Positions 12,838-22,654 of a DNA stretch of 64,000 nt are shown piece after piece. A program made the position numbers and the translations under genes. This DNA is from Ophioderma brevispina (taxonomy: Eukaryota; Echinodermata; Ophiuroidea; Amphilepidida; Ophiodermatidae): positions 1 through 64,000 of the forward strand of contig JAMKCH010088200.1 of NCBI GenBank assembly GCA_023653785.1. The letters run 5' to 3'. The notes under the pieces were generated by a model that saw only the letters and a list, made by a program, of their open reading frames with translations, had not been told where the DNA came from and did no database searches. Positions within the stretch are counted from its first letter, which is position 1. Each line of letters begins with the position of its first letter.

Positions 12838-13145
12838 TGTACACTGTTGTAAAGCAGGAAAGGTGGTTGGATGTCTATAGGTTCCCATTAAGGCTTGCTA
12901 TTCTATATTATTCTTTAATCCCTATATCTGGAACTTTTATTTAATATTTACTACTGAACAGGGTGGAGTTTCCATAGCCATCTACAGAAAGGAGAGGATA
13001 TAAGCTGAACAATGCTCTCTAAGCAGAGAAACCCCAAAGAAAAGAGAGCTCCTCAGCCTTCTATTAGAATGAAGCCATTAAATCTCACTTGATTAGAGCT
13101 TGGGGTCAACATTTGCCTATAATATCCACATACTTTGATGGATTT

Positions 13146-13530
13146 AAACCAAATTTGGGTCACAGGTGCAACATGACATTCCCCATTTGTTGATGAGGTC
13201 AAAGGTCGCATACCAAGGTCAAAGGTCATGTGAGGTCAAGTTGTAAAATAGGCTGAAAATGTAAAATTAACCTCATTTGAAAAATTGAAGTTCAATTGGA
13301 ACAAAACTTGAGTCATAGGTGCAACATGGGATCCCTCATTTGCTGATGAGGTCAAAAGTCACATACCAAGGTCAAACGTCATTTGAGGTCAAGTTGTAAG
13401 ATAGGCTGAAAATGTAAAATTGACCTCATTTGAAAAGTTGAAGTGCAATTGGAACCAAGCTTTATGGAGTTTACATGCAATCCCTCATTTGTTTATGAGG
13501 TCGAAGGTCACATATCAAGGTCAAAGGTCA
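13146..13530 (+). repeat. ~166 bp tandem repeat rich in AGGTCA (duplication copy 2)
   Basis: Same organisation as 4226-4640, cleaner in places. Two perfect AGGTCA-A-AGGTCA direct repeats lie at 13216-13228 and 13518-13530, with a near-perfect one at 13196-13208. Confidence 0.75.
13518..13530 (+). promoter_or_regulatory. Perfect DR1-type site (duplication copy 2)
   Basis: Same motif and context as 4624-4636. Another perfect instance is at 13216-13228. Retention in both copies may reflect recent duplication rather than selection. Confidence 0.35.
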
Positions 13531-14489
13531 TATGAGGCCTATCATTCACAAACCACGACGGCAGGCAATATAAGCGGTTCGAGGACCGATGTATTTTTTA
13601 CCACAAGGGTCAACATTGCCAACCCAGTCACCATTGGATTAACATGTAAGTAGTGAGATATTATGATAAAAACAGCTCAACCATGGCTCAATGAAGAAAT
13701 CTGCCACCCCAGAAAGATTTGACCAGGGGAAAAAAGCTTGAAAATCATGCTAAATCAGCCATTTTTTGCCTCCTCACCAGGAAGTTTTCACCTCCAACCA
13801 GGAAAATCTGCCTCAAAACCACCTCCAACTAGGAAAATCTGCCTCAAAACAGGGAAAATCTGCCTCAAAATGGGGAAATTTACCCCTCTGACAAGTGACT
13901 CCTGCTACACCCCTGCATTCAGTATTAAGTTTGATATATTTGTTGATTTCTCCCATATATTTGTTGATTTCTCCCATTTACTATATCTGTGCATGTTACT
14001 TCAGCCATTGAGCTGGTGGAACAAGAGATTGTGGAATGACTTCATTTGTGTGTTTTTGTACATGAAAATATAGCAATAATGGGCCTGTTTGTACATACAA
14101 AAAGATTTACACAAAATGGCAGCTATTTGTAGTACAATTTCCATACACTGGTGATAAAATACAAATGGAAACTTGAAAATGGCTGTGGCACCGGGGAGGT
14201 AGCGATAGGTTGCCCCATTAGCGCAGTGTGAGTAAATAATTTATAAAGTCAAGATATAGAGCGGTACCGGTGACATGCTTGCTTAACCAATTGTGACAAA
14301 ATGGATAACGTTATAAATTCAGGTAAAAATTGCATCCAAAATGGAGAGATTGAATTAATAGAAATATTGCAAGTCTGATAAATATATTTGTTGGATTTGG
14401 AATTATATTGTACTTACTCAATTAAGGGCAATAAAAGCAGCCAGTGCTGTCATTTTACACTGTGAAATCACACACACATTTTGAAGTAT

Positions 14490-14818
14490 TTAAAGGTGCA
14501 ACGAGAGATTTCAAATAACAGGTGTCTCGAAAAAATGTGAAAATTCTGATTTTGGCACTGGTGTAAAGCTTTATAACAAAAACATCACCATCTGTAAGGA
14601 TTAAGCTGAGAACTGTTTCTTTGGTACAAAAATAGTGAAATTTCTATTTTTGTATAGGAGCAAATACGAAATTCGGCCTATGTTTTCTATTGAAGTATAA
14701 GCATATAAAATCACCTTTGTTTTCACTTTTAAGACAATACTGTACCAAAATACAAGGTAAGAAATCATTTGAGTGTCTAATCTATTTGAAATCTCAAAAT
14801 CTCTCGTTGCACCTTTAA
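14490..14818. mobile_element. TTAA-bounded MITE, family 1 (best-preserved member)
   Basis: Both ends are intact: TTAAAGGTGCAACGAGAG at left and its inverse ending in CCTTTAA at right, with TTAA on both sides. The length is 329 bp. Its right-hand TTAA (14815-14818) is also the left TTAA of the neighbouring family-4 element, so the two abut or one used the other's end as a target. Confidence 0.8.
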
Positions 14819-15420
14819 AGAGATGCGAGGACATTTCCAGAAAGAAGCACCCCAATTTTAAAACATATTTGTGATGTGATCAAGCAAAATGAGTCGGAAG
14901 TCGCAAATATTGATTTTGAGATATAGCCAAACAAAGGATAAAATTTCTTTTGTTTCCTATTGTTTTGGCCACCCTTCAACTGATCATATCTTTGGAAGTA
15001 ATTGGTCAATTTCAATGGGGATTTCAACAAAGTGTAGCTTTTTAAATGGTTCATGCAGCTACATGAAAAAGTAAAAATTGAATCTGACCGACTTTAGACT
15101 CATTTTGCTTGATCGCATCACATTTTTGCATATTTAGAATGCTTACCAATGTATTAGCTCACACCTGAAGTGAATATGCTGTCTTTATGTAATAAAATCA
15201 TTAAGATGATTTAGAATTTTTTGTTGTGCACAACAAAAATTCAAAGCATGCTTTTCTATGGGAACAATTATGATAGCAGGCAAGTTCAAAACATAGTTTT
15301 TGTGTTTCTTTTTTACTTGTTCATTCAATCATCCTTTGAAATGTTCTGGTAGGTATTCTACACCTGATCAAGTGGAAATTGAGAGAAATTTGTATCCTCA
15401 AAAAATCTCCTGTCCCTTTA
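14815..15420. mobile_element. Family 4 element interrupted by a 251 bp insertion
   Basis: TTAAAGAGATGCGAGGACAT at left and aatctcctgtccctttag at right. The element matches 5957-6318 except for the block 14871-15121, which has its own inverted ends. Short open frames through it are not conserved in the other copy. Confidence 0.7.
14871..15121. mobile_element. 251 bp inverted-repeat insertion with preserved empty site
   Basis: The first and last 33 bp are inverted copies with only three mismatches; the ends read gtgatgtgatcaagcaaa and ttgcttgatcgcatcac. The flanking aaacatattt and atttttgcatattt join as aaacatattttgcatattt at 6007-6025 in duplication copy 1, the unoccupied site. The repeated attt at both flanks is the likely target duplication of ~4 bp, uncertain because of homopolymer length. 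A 61-codon open frame at 14889-15074 has no recognisable product. The superfamily is not assigned. Confidence 0.85.
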
Positions 15421-15648
15421 GGTGAAGGTAATATCACAAAGCAAATTTTATACAGTCCTGTCATGCTTTTTTTTGTGAAAATCTTGAAAAAATGTCTTTG
15501 TTTCAACAAAGTATAAGATCCTTGTTACAAGAAGCATGCAGGAGCGGCACCAGGGGCGGCAGGGAGGTGACTGTTCCCCTAAGAGTTTACAATTTCAGAA
15601 AAAAAGTGATTTTAAGCAATAAATTGCACTATTTTTTACCTATATGAG

Positions 15649-15993
15649 TTAAAGGTACATTTTGTGATTCCAGCACGTCCTGTTTAATTCATTATTCACT
15701 AGATATCCTTGAGAAAAGCTTATTCACAAAATCTGAGTTGCTTCTGATCTTGCGGTTTTGTGTTATGAACAATTGCTTGTTTCCCACGGTCCCATAGGCC
15801 ACCGTGCTGTAATTTCTGTCCGTTTACGAACAGAAAATACAAAATTGCAAAGCTCTTACAAATACAATAAAATTTGCACGTAATTTTAAGTACACATGGA
15901 TTACTAATGATAACGGTTCAGGCGATATAAAAATCTCAACTTTTTTAGGTAAGTTTGGGGGACGAGGTTGTGGATCACGAAATGCCCCTTTAA
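15649..15993. mobile_element. TTAA-bounded MITE, family 2 (duplication copy 2)
   Basis: Counterpart of 6525-6858, with TTAA at 15649-15652 and 15990-15993 and the inverted ends aaggtacattttgtgat and atcacgaaatgccccttt. This is the clearest member for defining the family. Confidence 0.8.
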
Positions 15994-16240
15994 TTGCGTA
16001 ATTTTGCCCTGGAAGCACGGATGGCAAGTTTATCATGGTTGATGAATGTTATCAAGATTAGCATTTAAACAAAAAATACAGGTTAAGCTGACTATATTTG
16101 TGTCAGAACTTCAAGGCAGAAACAATATTAAATAAATGAGTGACATGTAAAAAAAACTGAAAAAGCTCACTTTAACTGATATCCATGTTGTTAATTGTAA
16201 TTGGTGCACGGTTGTTGTCTCTGTATGCATTATTAAAGTT

Positions 16241-16871
16241 TCGGAACACATGACACATAGTAGGACGCAGCTGTTCATCAAACTCTTGGTTGCGTAACAT
16301 GTTTGTATAAAATTGATTTAAATTGCGTTACTTATTTTGCAAAACTTTTTGTTAAATAACAAGGATTGTAACAATTTTGACATGAGAGAAGTGTTGGTTT
16401 TTTTTGGTATACAAAAACGCTGATATTGTCTATTTTGTCATTGTTGAAAGGGGCCTAATCGTATTACACAGTGGTTTATTAAAATTAACAAAAATTTACC
16501 TGAATACATTTTGATAAAAGATCAATGGAGGACGCTATCAACTTGTTCTTTGTTTAGCATTTTTGATCATTTTTTAAGAAAAATCATTATGAAATTCAAA
16601 TCGCATCACACTGCATTTAATCAAAAACCCCCATATTATCACAGTTTTAGTAAAAAATGCAAATATATGCCAAATGTCTAAAAAAAAATTTGGCCATGAG
16701 AAATTCTCGCTGAGAGCCGGCGTAACCATGTAGCTACTCCGCAATGGTGCAGACAGCTGACGTGTGTACACTCTCCGTCTATGCAGCAAAAAGCGGAGTG
16801 TAGGGCTTGTGAGTAGGTAATCCATCTCTACTTGTTGGTAGCTGAAAAAAAAAAAAAAAAAAAATTTTTTT
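16241..16871. other. AT-rich DNA, nothing recognised
   Basis: Contains an A run at about 16845-16864 followed by a T run just before the MITE at 16872. Open frames here are short and without familiar motifs. Confidence 0.5.
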
Positions 16872-17305
16872 CCCGGGGGGGGGGGGCAATTGTATTCAAA
16901 GGTGGATATGATGCGTGAACATGGACTTCCAAATTGCACCCTAAACAAGTATTTCCACCGACTAAAAAACATACCCTAAACAAGCATTTTTGTCTGTTTT
17001 TGCTACCATAAACAAGTCTTTTTGTCAGTTTTTGCAACCTTAAACAAGTAGCAATGCATTGTGTTGATAATATACCCTTATTATCTGGCTTTGCTCATGT
17101 TGCTTTTACTTCCAATATTATTGATTTTCGTACATCACAATTTCAGGGTTACGAAAAAACATACCTTTTTTTCCATATTTTGCTGTTTTTGACACCCTAA
17201 TCAATGTACGTGCGTACATCGCCTGTCGGAAAAAAGAGACCCTTTTTACGCATTTTCTTGTTCACGCATCATATCCACCTTTGAATACAAGTGGCCCCCC
17301 CCCGG
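16872..17305. mobile_element. 434 bp MITE with ~48 bp inverted ends and G/C-run termini
   Basis: Left end: CCC plus a G run, then caattgtattcaaaggtgg, atatgatgcgtgaaca. Right end: the complement, tgttcacgcatcatatcc, acctttgaataca, then a C run and GG. The interior has at least three spaced repeats of accctaaacaag/ accttaaacaag with gtctgtttttgc between them. No transposase. A non-autonomous DNA element of unassigned superfamily. Confidence 0.8.
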
Positions 17306-18650
17306 CTTTTTTTTTAATCAGACAAGGAGTTGAGAAGTGAAATGATTAAGAGACACGAACAAGTACAGATATTAAAAATCCATTTGGTTATAACTCAAGC
17401 ATTATAAAACCTTAAATTGTTATTATATATTTTATTTATTCATTTATTGTATTTTTCATGCAGAATTGCAATATCATGATTTTAATCCTGTCACATACAT
17501 TTTTTAGAAGTGTCAAACAGAAGATTGAAGTACTCATTCATAGCAACTCATTGGTTTTATGGGGATACAATTGTTTACCATTTCAAATGATACTTAGTAT
17601 GAAAAAAAAAAAAAAAAAAAAAATTCTAAATAAATTTGATCCAAATTTTTGAAATCATTATGTGAGTGTTCTAAAATGAAGTCAACAAAAACTGTATTAT
17701 ATTTGGGGCAGTCTTAGAAGAAGTGAGATATGACTTAAAAACTCAAAGCAATGGACCAGAACTCAATAGTCAGCATTGTCAAAATGAAAATGGGATTTTT
17801 TATATACCATAACCAAATCATTTTTGTAAGATTAAAAGCAAATTTGCTTCAGTTTTTAAAGAAATTAGACAAAATTATGATATGATGCAACAATATGTTA
17901 CAACCGTAGAATTTAAGATGACAGAATATTATGGCTGCTCAGATCTGTAAAATAAACTTGGTGTAGACATGTTTGTGTCTATAAGACTAAATTAACCCGT
18001 ATAGTGGATATATACTAGAACTGACTTGTTGGAAGCCCCCAGGCTCTGTTTGGATGCTGCTGATGCAAAATTAATGAAAACAAAACCCCACCTTTTTGTC
18101 TCAGAGGTAAAAAATAAAAACACTGTTGTACATTCCGGAAACACTGAGGCAACTTCAAGTTATCTGGCATTTATTGATTTGCACATATCATATCTCTCTA
18201 AGCAATGATTGCAAAATTGTAAGATAATGCTGTGTGCTAGCTGCAGAATTCAATAACCTCCTGATGTAAAATTCCAACCAAAATAGGTGTGTTGTATAGA
18301 GGGATAGATCTTTGCATGCCCAATTTATTCTTAGTCATGCAGTTTCTGTTTTGTACATATTTTGCATTGTATATTAAGTATTGTCAATCATTCTGTAAAA
18401 AGAAGAGTACCTGTTTGACATAAATCTGTATATTTACCTTATTAATGTGGTCTATATCCTTATCAATACCATATACATACATGTCTCAACAGCACTAACC
18501 TTACTCTGAAAAGGAAGGGAGGAAAGGTACTGATTTGTTGAAGAAAGATCCTAAGTGATTTACTGCATTTTGCAAAATGAAACACTTTGATGCATGAATT
18601 AGAGTAAATAATAGAAAATTACAAGGGATGACCAACTCGATCCACAGCTG
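17306..18650. other. AT-rich DNA, nothing recognised
   Basis: An A run lies at 17600-17622. No conserved-looking open frame, RNA gene or repeat structure was identified. Confidence 0.5.
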
Positions 18651-18750
18651 TTTATTTTTTTATTTATTTATTTACATTTTATTTATACAGAGTAGCCTCA
18701 TCAGTATTTAAGTACTGCTCTCCCTGAGGGCCCTGTTTAAGTTATACACT
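18650..18750 (-). mobile_element. Probable LINE or SINE 3' end, antisense
   Basis: Read on the minus strand, this runs gggccctcagggagagcag, then aggctactctgtataaat, then an AATAAA-like run of TAAA/ATAAA units. That layout, a short unique segment followed by a polyadenylation-like A-rich tail, is common at non-LTR retrotransposon 3' ends. Assignment is by general appearance only. Confidence 0.35.
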
Positions 18751-19040
18751 TTTTTGACCCCATGCAAATTCTCTCTTATTTTTAGAGCAATTTTAAGCAA
18801 TGGTAGCACAATTTTGACAATAGTAAGGTCATGCAAGAGCTATTACCTGTGCAAAAATCAGAAAAATCCACTGTGGGAATCATGTCATATGGGCCTACAA
18901 AGGTCATGATTTGTATGTTATAGCACCCTATGCCTATTTCCCGTAGAAAGATGTGTATAAAACTAGTTTTTTTATGAAAAATCATATTTGCCTGCAATGG
19001 AATTTCATCAAATTTGCACAGGATGTAGTCCAAAAGTGTA
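18751..19040. repeat. Dispersed repeat shared with 39045-39335
   Basis: Ordered matches include accccatgcaa, gcacaattttgaca, aaaatcag, catatgggcctacaa, gtagaaag, aaaatcatatttgcc and ggaatttcat. The counterpart at 39045-39335 continues into a tandem duplication. No inverted ends were found and the class is unknown. Confidence 0.6.
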
Positions 19041-19689
19041 TCGCTGTTGATATTTTTTGTTTTATTCTCATTTTATAATAAATGAGACTTCCAAACAGCT
19101 GTGAATCTTTATTCCAATGAAAAATTGCAGAGGGTTGAATTTGTGTTTGCCTCAACTGCATTGAAGGCTGTGTCTGTTGGATATGTTGGGTTGGCCTGTT
19201 TGAAAAGCATGAATGATAACCCAAACATATTAAAAACTTGTTTAACTTAGCAATTCTACTGCAAAATATAAGATTGGTAAAATAATAAGGTGATTATCCT
19301 AATTGGTAAGTCATAAAAGAAAATTAACTTATTTGCATAATTTTACTAATCAGTCTCTTTGATGGAATATCACAGCGTTTCAAACTCGGTGGTGCAAATG
19401 TTTCTATTAATTGTATACATTTGTGTTTAGCTCTCTGTATATGTTATAACATATAAGTCAGTGGATGTTGAGATGACGAAGAGTCTGCCCAGGATTAAAA
19501 AGTGATGAAATATTTAATGAATATAAATAATATGACGAACATATTGTTAGCCTCCAGTACAGTCTGCAAGAATCATAAACAGGTGACTGAAAATGTAAAC
19601 AAAACCTACTCTTTATCCACATTTTTAAAAAAATGAGTTCCCTGAAAATGTTCACTTGTATTCCTATTTAGGTCTTTTAAGATTAAGAC
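19041..19689. other. AT-rich DNA, nothing recognised
   Basis: No repeat partner, RNA gene or familiar protein was seen in this stretch. Confidence 0.5.
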
Positions 19690-20240
19690 TTAAAGCAATA
19701 TTAGCACATTTTTTTGAAGGCGCCCCCAATTTTTCAAAAATTTGGAGATTTTTTACACGGTTGCATTGGTAACTGGCTAGTAAACTATACCTGTGAATGG
19801 TTAAGCTCGAAAATGTCTATGTGTCACAAATGAAGGAATTTTGTACTAGAATAATTATTATCGGGAATCCCCGATAATAATTCAACGGCTGCTGGAAACG
19901 GCCTTCCAATGTGAAATAGCCGGGAAATAGCGCCATGTACGTGTCTACGCTCATCCATTAGTTGTTTTAATAGTTTGGGCAAGTCAAGTTAGAGGGTTTT
20001 TTTTTCCGAGGTGGCACTATTTCATCATGGACGGACATAAACGTAGCATTTCCAGCTCTGCCGTTAAGTCCAATCTGGGATCCCAATTCTAATTACAAAA
20101 TCGCTTATTTTGTGATAAATACGCATTCTTTAGCATTCTCGTTCGCAGGTATAGTTTCCTAGACAATTACCAACGTAACTGTGCAAAAATATCAAATTTT
20201 GAAAATTGGGGGCGCTCTTCAAAAAATTTCTTTGCCTCAT
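19690..20240. mobile_element. ~550 bp element with ~100 bp terminal inverted repeats
   Basis: The left arm (19690-19795) carries ggcgcccccaatttttcaaa, cggttgcattggtaactgg and gtaaactatacctg. The right arm (20146-20240) carries the inverse: caggtatagtttcc, caattaccaacgtaac and gaaaattgggggcgc. A solitary left arm with high similarity recurs at 41635-41700. The interior holds a perfect hairpin at 19853-19882. Non-autonomous DNA element. Confidence 0.8.
19853..19882. other. Perfect 13 bp stem hairpin with 4-base loop
   Basis: Arms aattattatcggg and cccgataataatt flank the loop AATC. It sits near the middle of the inverted-repeat element at 19690-20240. Confidence 0.7.
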
Positions 20241-21569
20241 TGTAATTTCTATTGTATCTCCTATTTATTATAAAGTCCACAAAATAAGTGCTACTTTTTT
20301 GCAGAATCAGGAGTAAGAATTTCAAACCTGTACGTGGGAACCACTCCATTATACCCACTATGGAATAGCTGCTGTTAAAGGCTGACTCAGAGGGCGCACT
20401 CAATTTTCAAACAAATCATGTTTTTAGCATATTCATAATGCTTGTCCATATAATAATCACTGTGTGAAATAACCAAGCTCAAATCAAAGTCCTTAATCAA
20501 ATCATAACTTTTTTTTATAAAATTCCAGATCCAGAATTTTTGTTATCCACGTATCCCATGGCACTGTTATACTGTGCATAAATGTTTACTGCATGAAAAC
20601 AGAAAATCTGACTCTTCTCCAACTATGGAATTAAGCATTTTAGGTGACTATCTTTAGTTCTAGATGACTATTTTTAATTACTACACACAAAAAATTATAT
20701 TTTAAAATCTCTGAGTCGGCCTTTAATCCCTTAATATTCTATATGGCAAAATAGCTCAATGTGCTTTTACTATAACCTTACCTTAACCCTATCCATTTAT
20801 GATAATTATGGTTCTATGGGGATTATAGCTATTAAAGATCTGTTTTACATTATGCAACTATTCATGCAAAATATTTAATTTGCTCTTTGTGGCAATTTTC
20901 ACTTGCAGTGATTACGTGTATATTTGCCAGGGAATTCATTCAAGTATTCCATTCCTTTTCATTAAAACTTAGCTACTGCCATGCCAGAAACTAGTTCTAT
21001 TGCATATTTTCATGAAATCTCCAGACTGTGATGTAATGCAGACAAACTGATTTGCCCAACCAGGAAGAAAATTATAGGTCAATTGTTGACCCAAAATGAG
21101 ACGTTTCAGGGGTTGGATTGAGATTAAATCAATGGGAAACTCTGAATGGCAGAGTTGTCAATGAAAACAGGTGATTCATCGCTGTGAACCCTTTGCTTAC
21201 AGCAAATGACTGCATTTGACAGGTGTTAACTAAGTCTGCATTTTTTTCCTCAAATGGTTAAACCTGTATTTTGTATGAATTATTTGTTAACAATTAGCAT
21301 AAAAATAGCATTGATTGGAAGTAAACTCATGCTTATTGATTTTAGGATGGCTGTGTAGGTGATGATTATTTACTTGACAATCATCTCATAGCCAGCATAT
21401 AAATGGTTAACATTTGAATTCAAGCAGGCTCTTATTTTGCGGTGTGACTTTTTTGAAAAGTGGACTGTATAGATTTCATTTTCGACTTCCAAAGTCTGAA
21501 AATGAAGGCATTCAGACCATTACATCAGTAATTAATATAATCTATTTTATTGGGAATATACATTAACCT
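20241..21569. other. AT-rich DNA, nothing recognised
   Basis: A short stretch near 20780-20800 resembles degenerate CTTAACCCTA units. No gene, RNA or paired inverted ends were identified. Confidence 0.5.
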
Positions 21570-22331
21570 ACACTGAGAAAAAGGTTTACACAGCTTAAAA
21601 TTTTACATAATTCCTGTGTTTGCACAGAATGCTGTCATTTTAATGTAAAAGTTTATATAACATGTGTTATGTAAAATTTTTCTTATTATGTAAATATTAC
21701 TAAACTAATATGTAAGAAAATTTACATATTATGTAAATAATTTACCAAAAAACTATGTAATAAAATAAGAGCCTAATTGTAATGTAAACATTAATATATC
21801 ATTGTTATGTAACTTTTTACAAATTTATGTACAATTAAATGGTTTACTAAAAGATTGTGTAAAACTACACAAGAGCTGTGCATAATTTTACACATTTCTT
21901 GTGTTCATTTGATCAAATATAATTGTCATGTGAAAAAAAGCATAACTATGTTCAGTTAATAATTCATTTTCTATGTAAACTTTTACTAATTTAAATATAT
22001 GAGCCTCCCCTGCCACCCCCTCAATTCATACCTGGTTCACAAAAATGTCCACACATTACACCACATGTTTTGTTACACAACAAACATGCACAAGTAACAT
22101 TATAAATTGCAAATCTTACATAGTATTTATGTATTTTTTGTATTGTATCAATTTTTGCAAGTATATTGTGTAAAAAATACACAACTTTGGTAAACAGTCA
22201 ATTTAACATAAGACATGCGTATACTAAATTTGTTTACAAAAATGTTATGTTCCCTATTTTTACACAACTTGTGTTTATTTTTACCCAATAAAAGTTTACA
22301 TTTTTTTTACATATTGTTTTCTCTGTGTACA
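21570..22331. mobile_element. ~760 bp AT-rich element full of TTTACA/TGTAAA words
   Basis: The left end acactgagaaaaaggtttaca and the right end tttacatattgttttctctgtgtaca are approximate inverse copies. Between them the words TGTAAA, TTTACA and TTACACA recur on both strands at short intervals. The composition is far more uniform than the flanks. A non-autonomous DNA element or a foldback built from a short motif. Confidence 0.6.
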
Positions 22332-22365
22332 GCAACCTTTTCTCAACATCTACTACTTCATTATC

Positions 22366-22654
22366 TTAACTCTTTGCACGCTGGGCAATTCTGTATAAGT
22401 TACAACGCCTAAGTCAGTAGTGGTATTTGAGATGGCTTTCCAAATATTTGTAGGTCATTTGGGATGTCATCTAAAAACGAACAACAAAGGCTAGGTCTTC
22501 TTTGGACTCATTTAAATGCATTTTTCTCGCCGATTCTGCATTTGCTCATGAAAATAAATAATTTGGAATGTTTATAACAAGAAAAGACAAAAATTGACCA
22601 AAGTAATATTCATCTTTGAGCGAGTATACTCGCCTGCTGCATGCAAAGAGTTAA
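22366..22654. mobile_element. TTAA-bounded MITE, family 5 (CTCTTTGCA ends)
   Basis: TTAACTCTTTGCACGCTGGG at left and ctgcatgcaaagagttaa at right are inverted, with TTAA at both boundaries (22366-22369, 22651-22654). The length is 289 bp. No transposase. piggyBac-like by target sequence only. Confidence 0.75.

Larger units (their letters stand above)
8858..16240 (+). repeat. Large direct duplication, copy 2
   Basis: Aligned with 1-7098 throughout. It is ~283 bp longer, of which 251 bp is the insertion at 14871-15121 and the rest net small indels. After 16240 the sequence diverges into ttcggaacacatgac. No gene is recognised. Confidence 0.9.
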
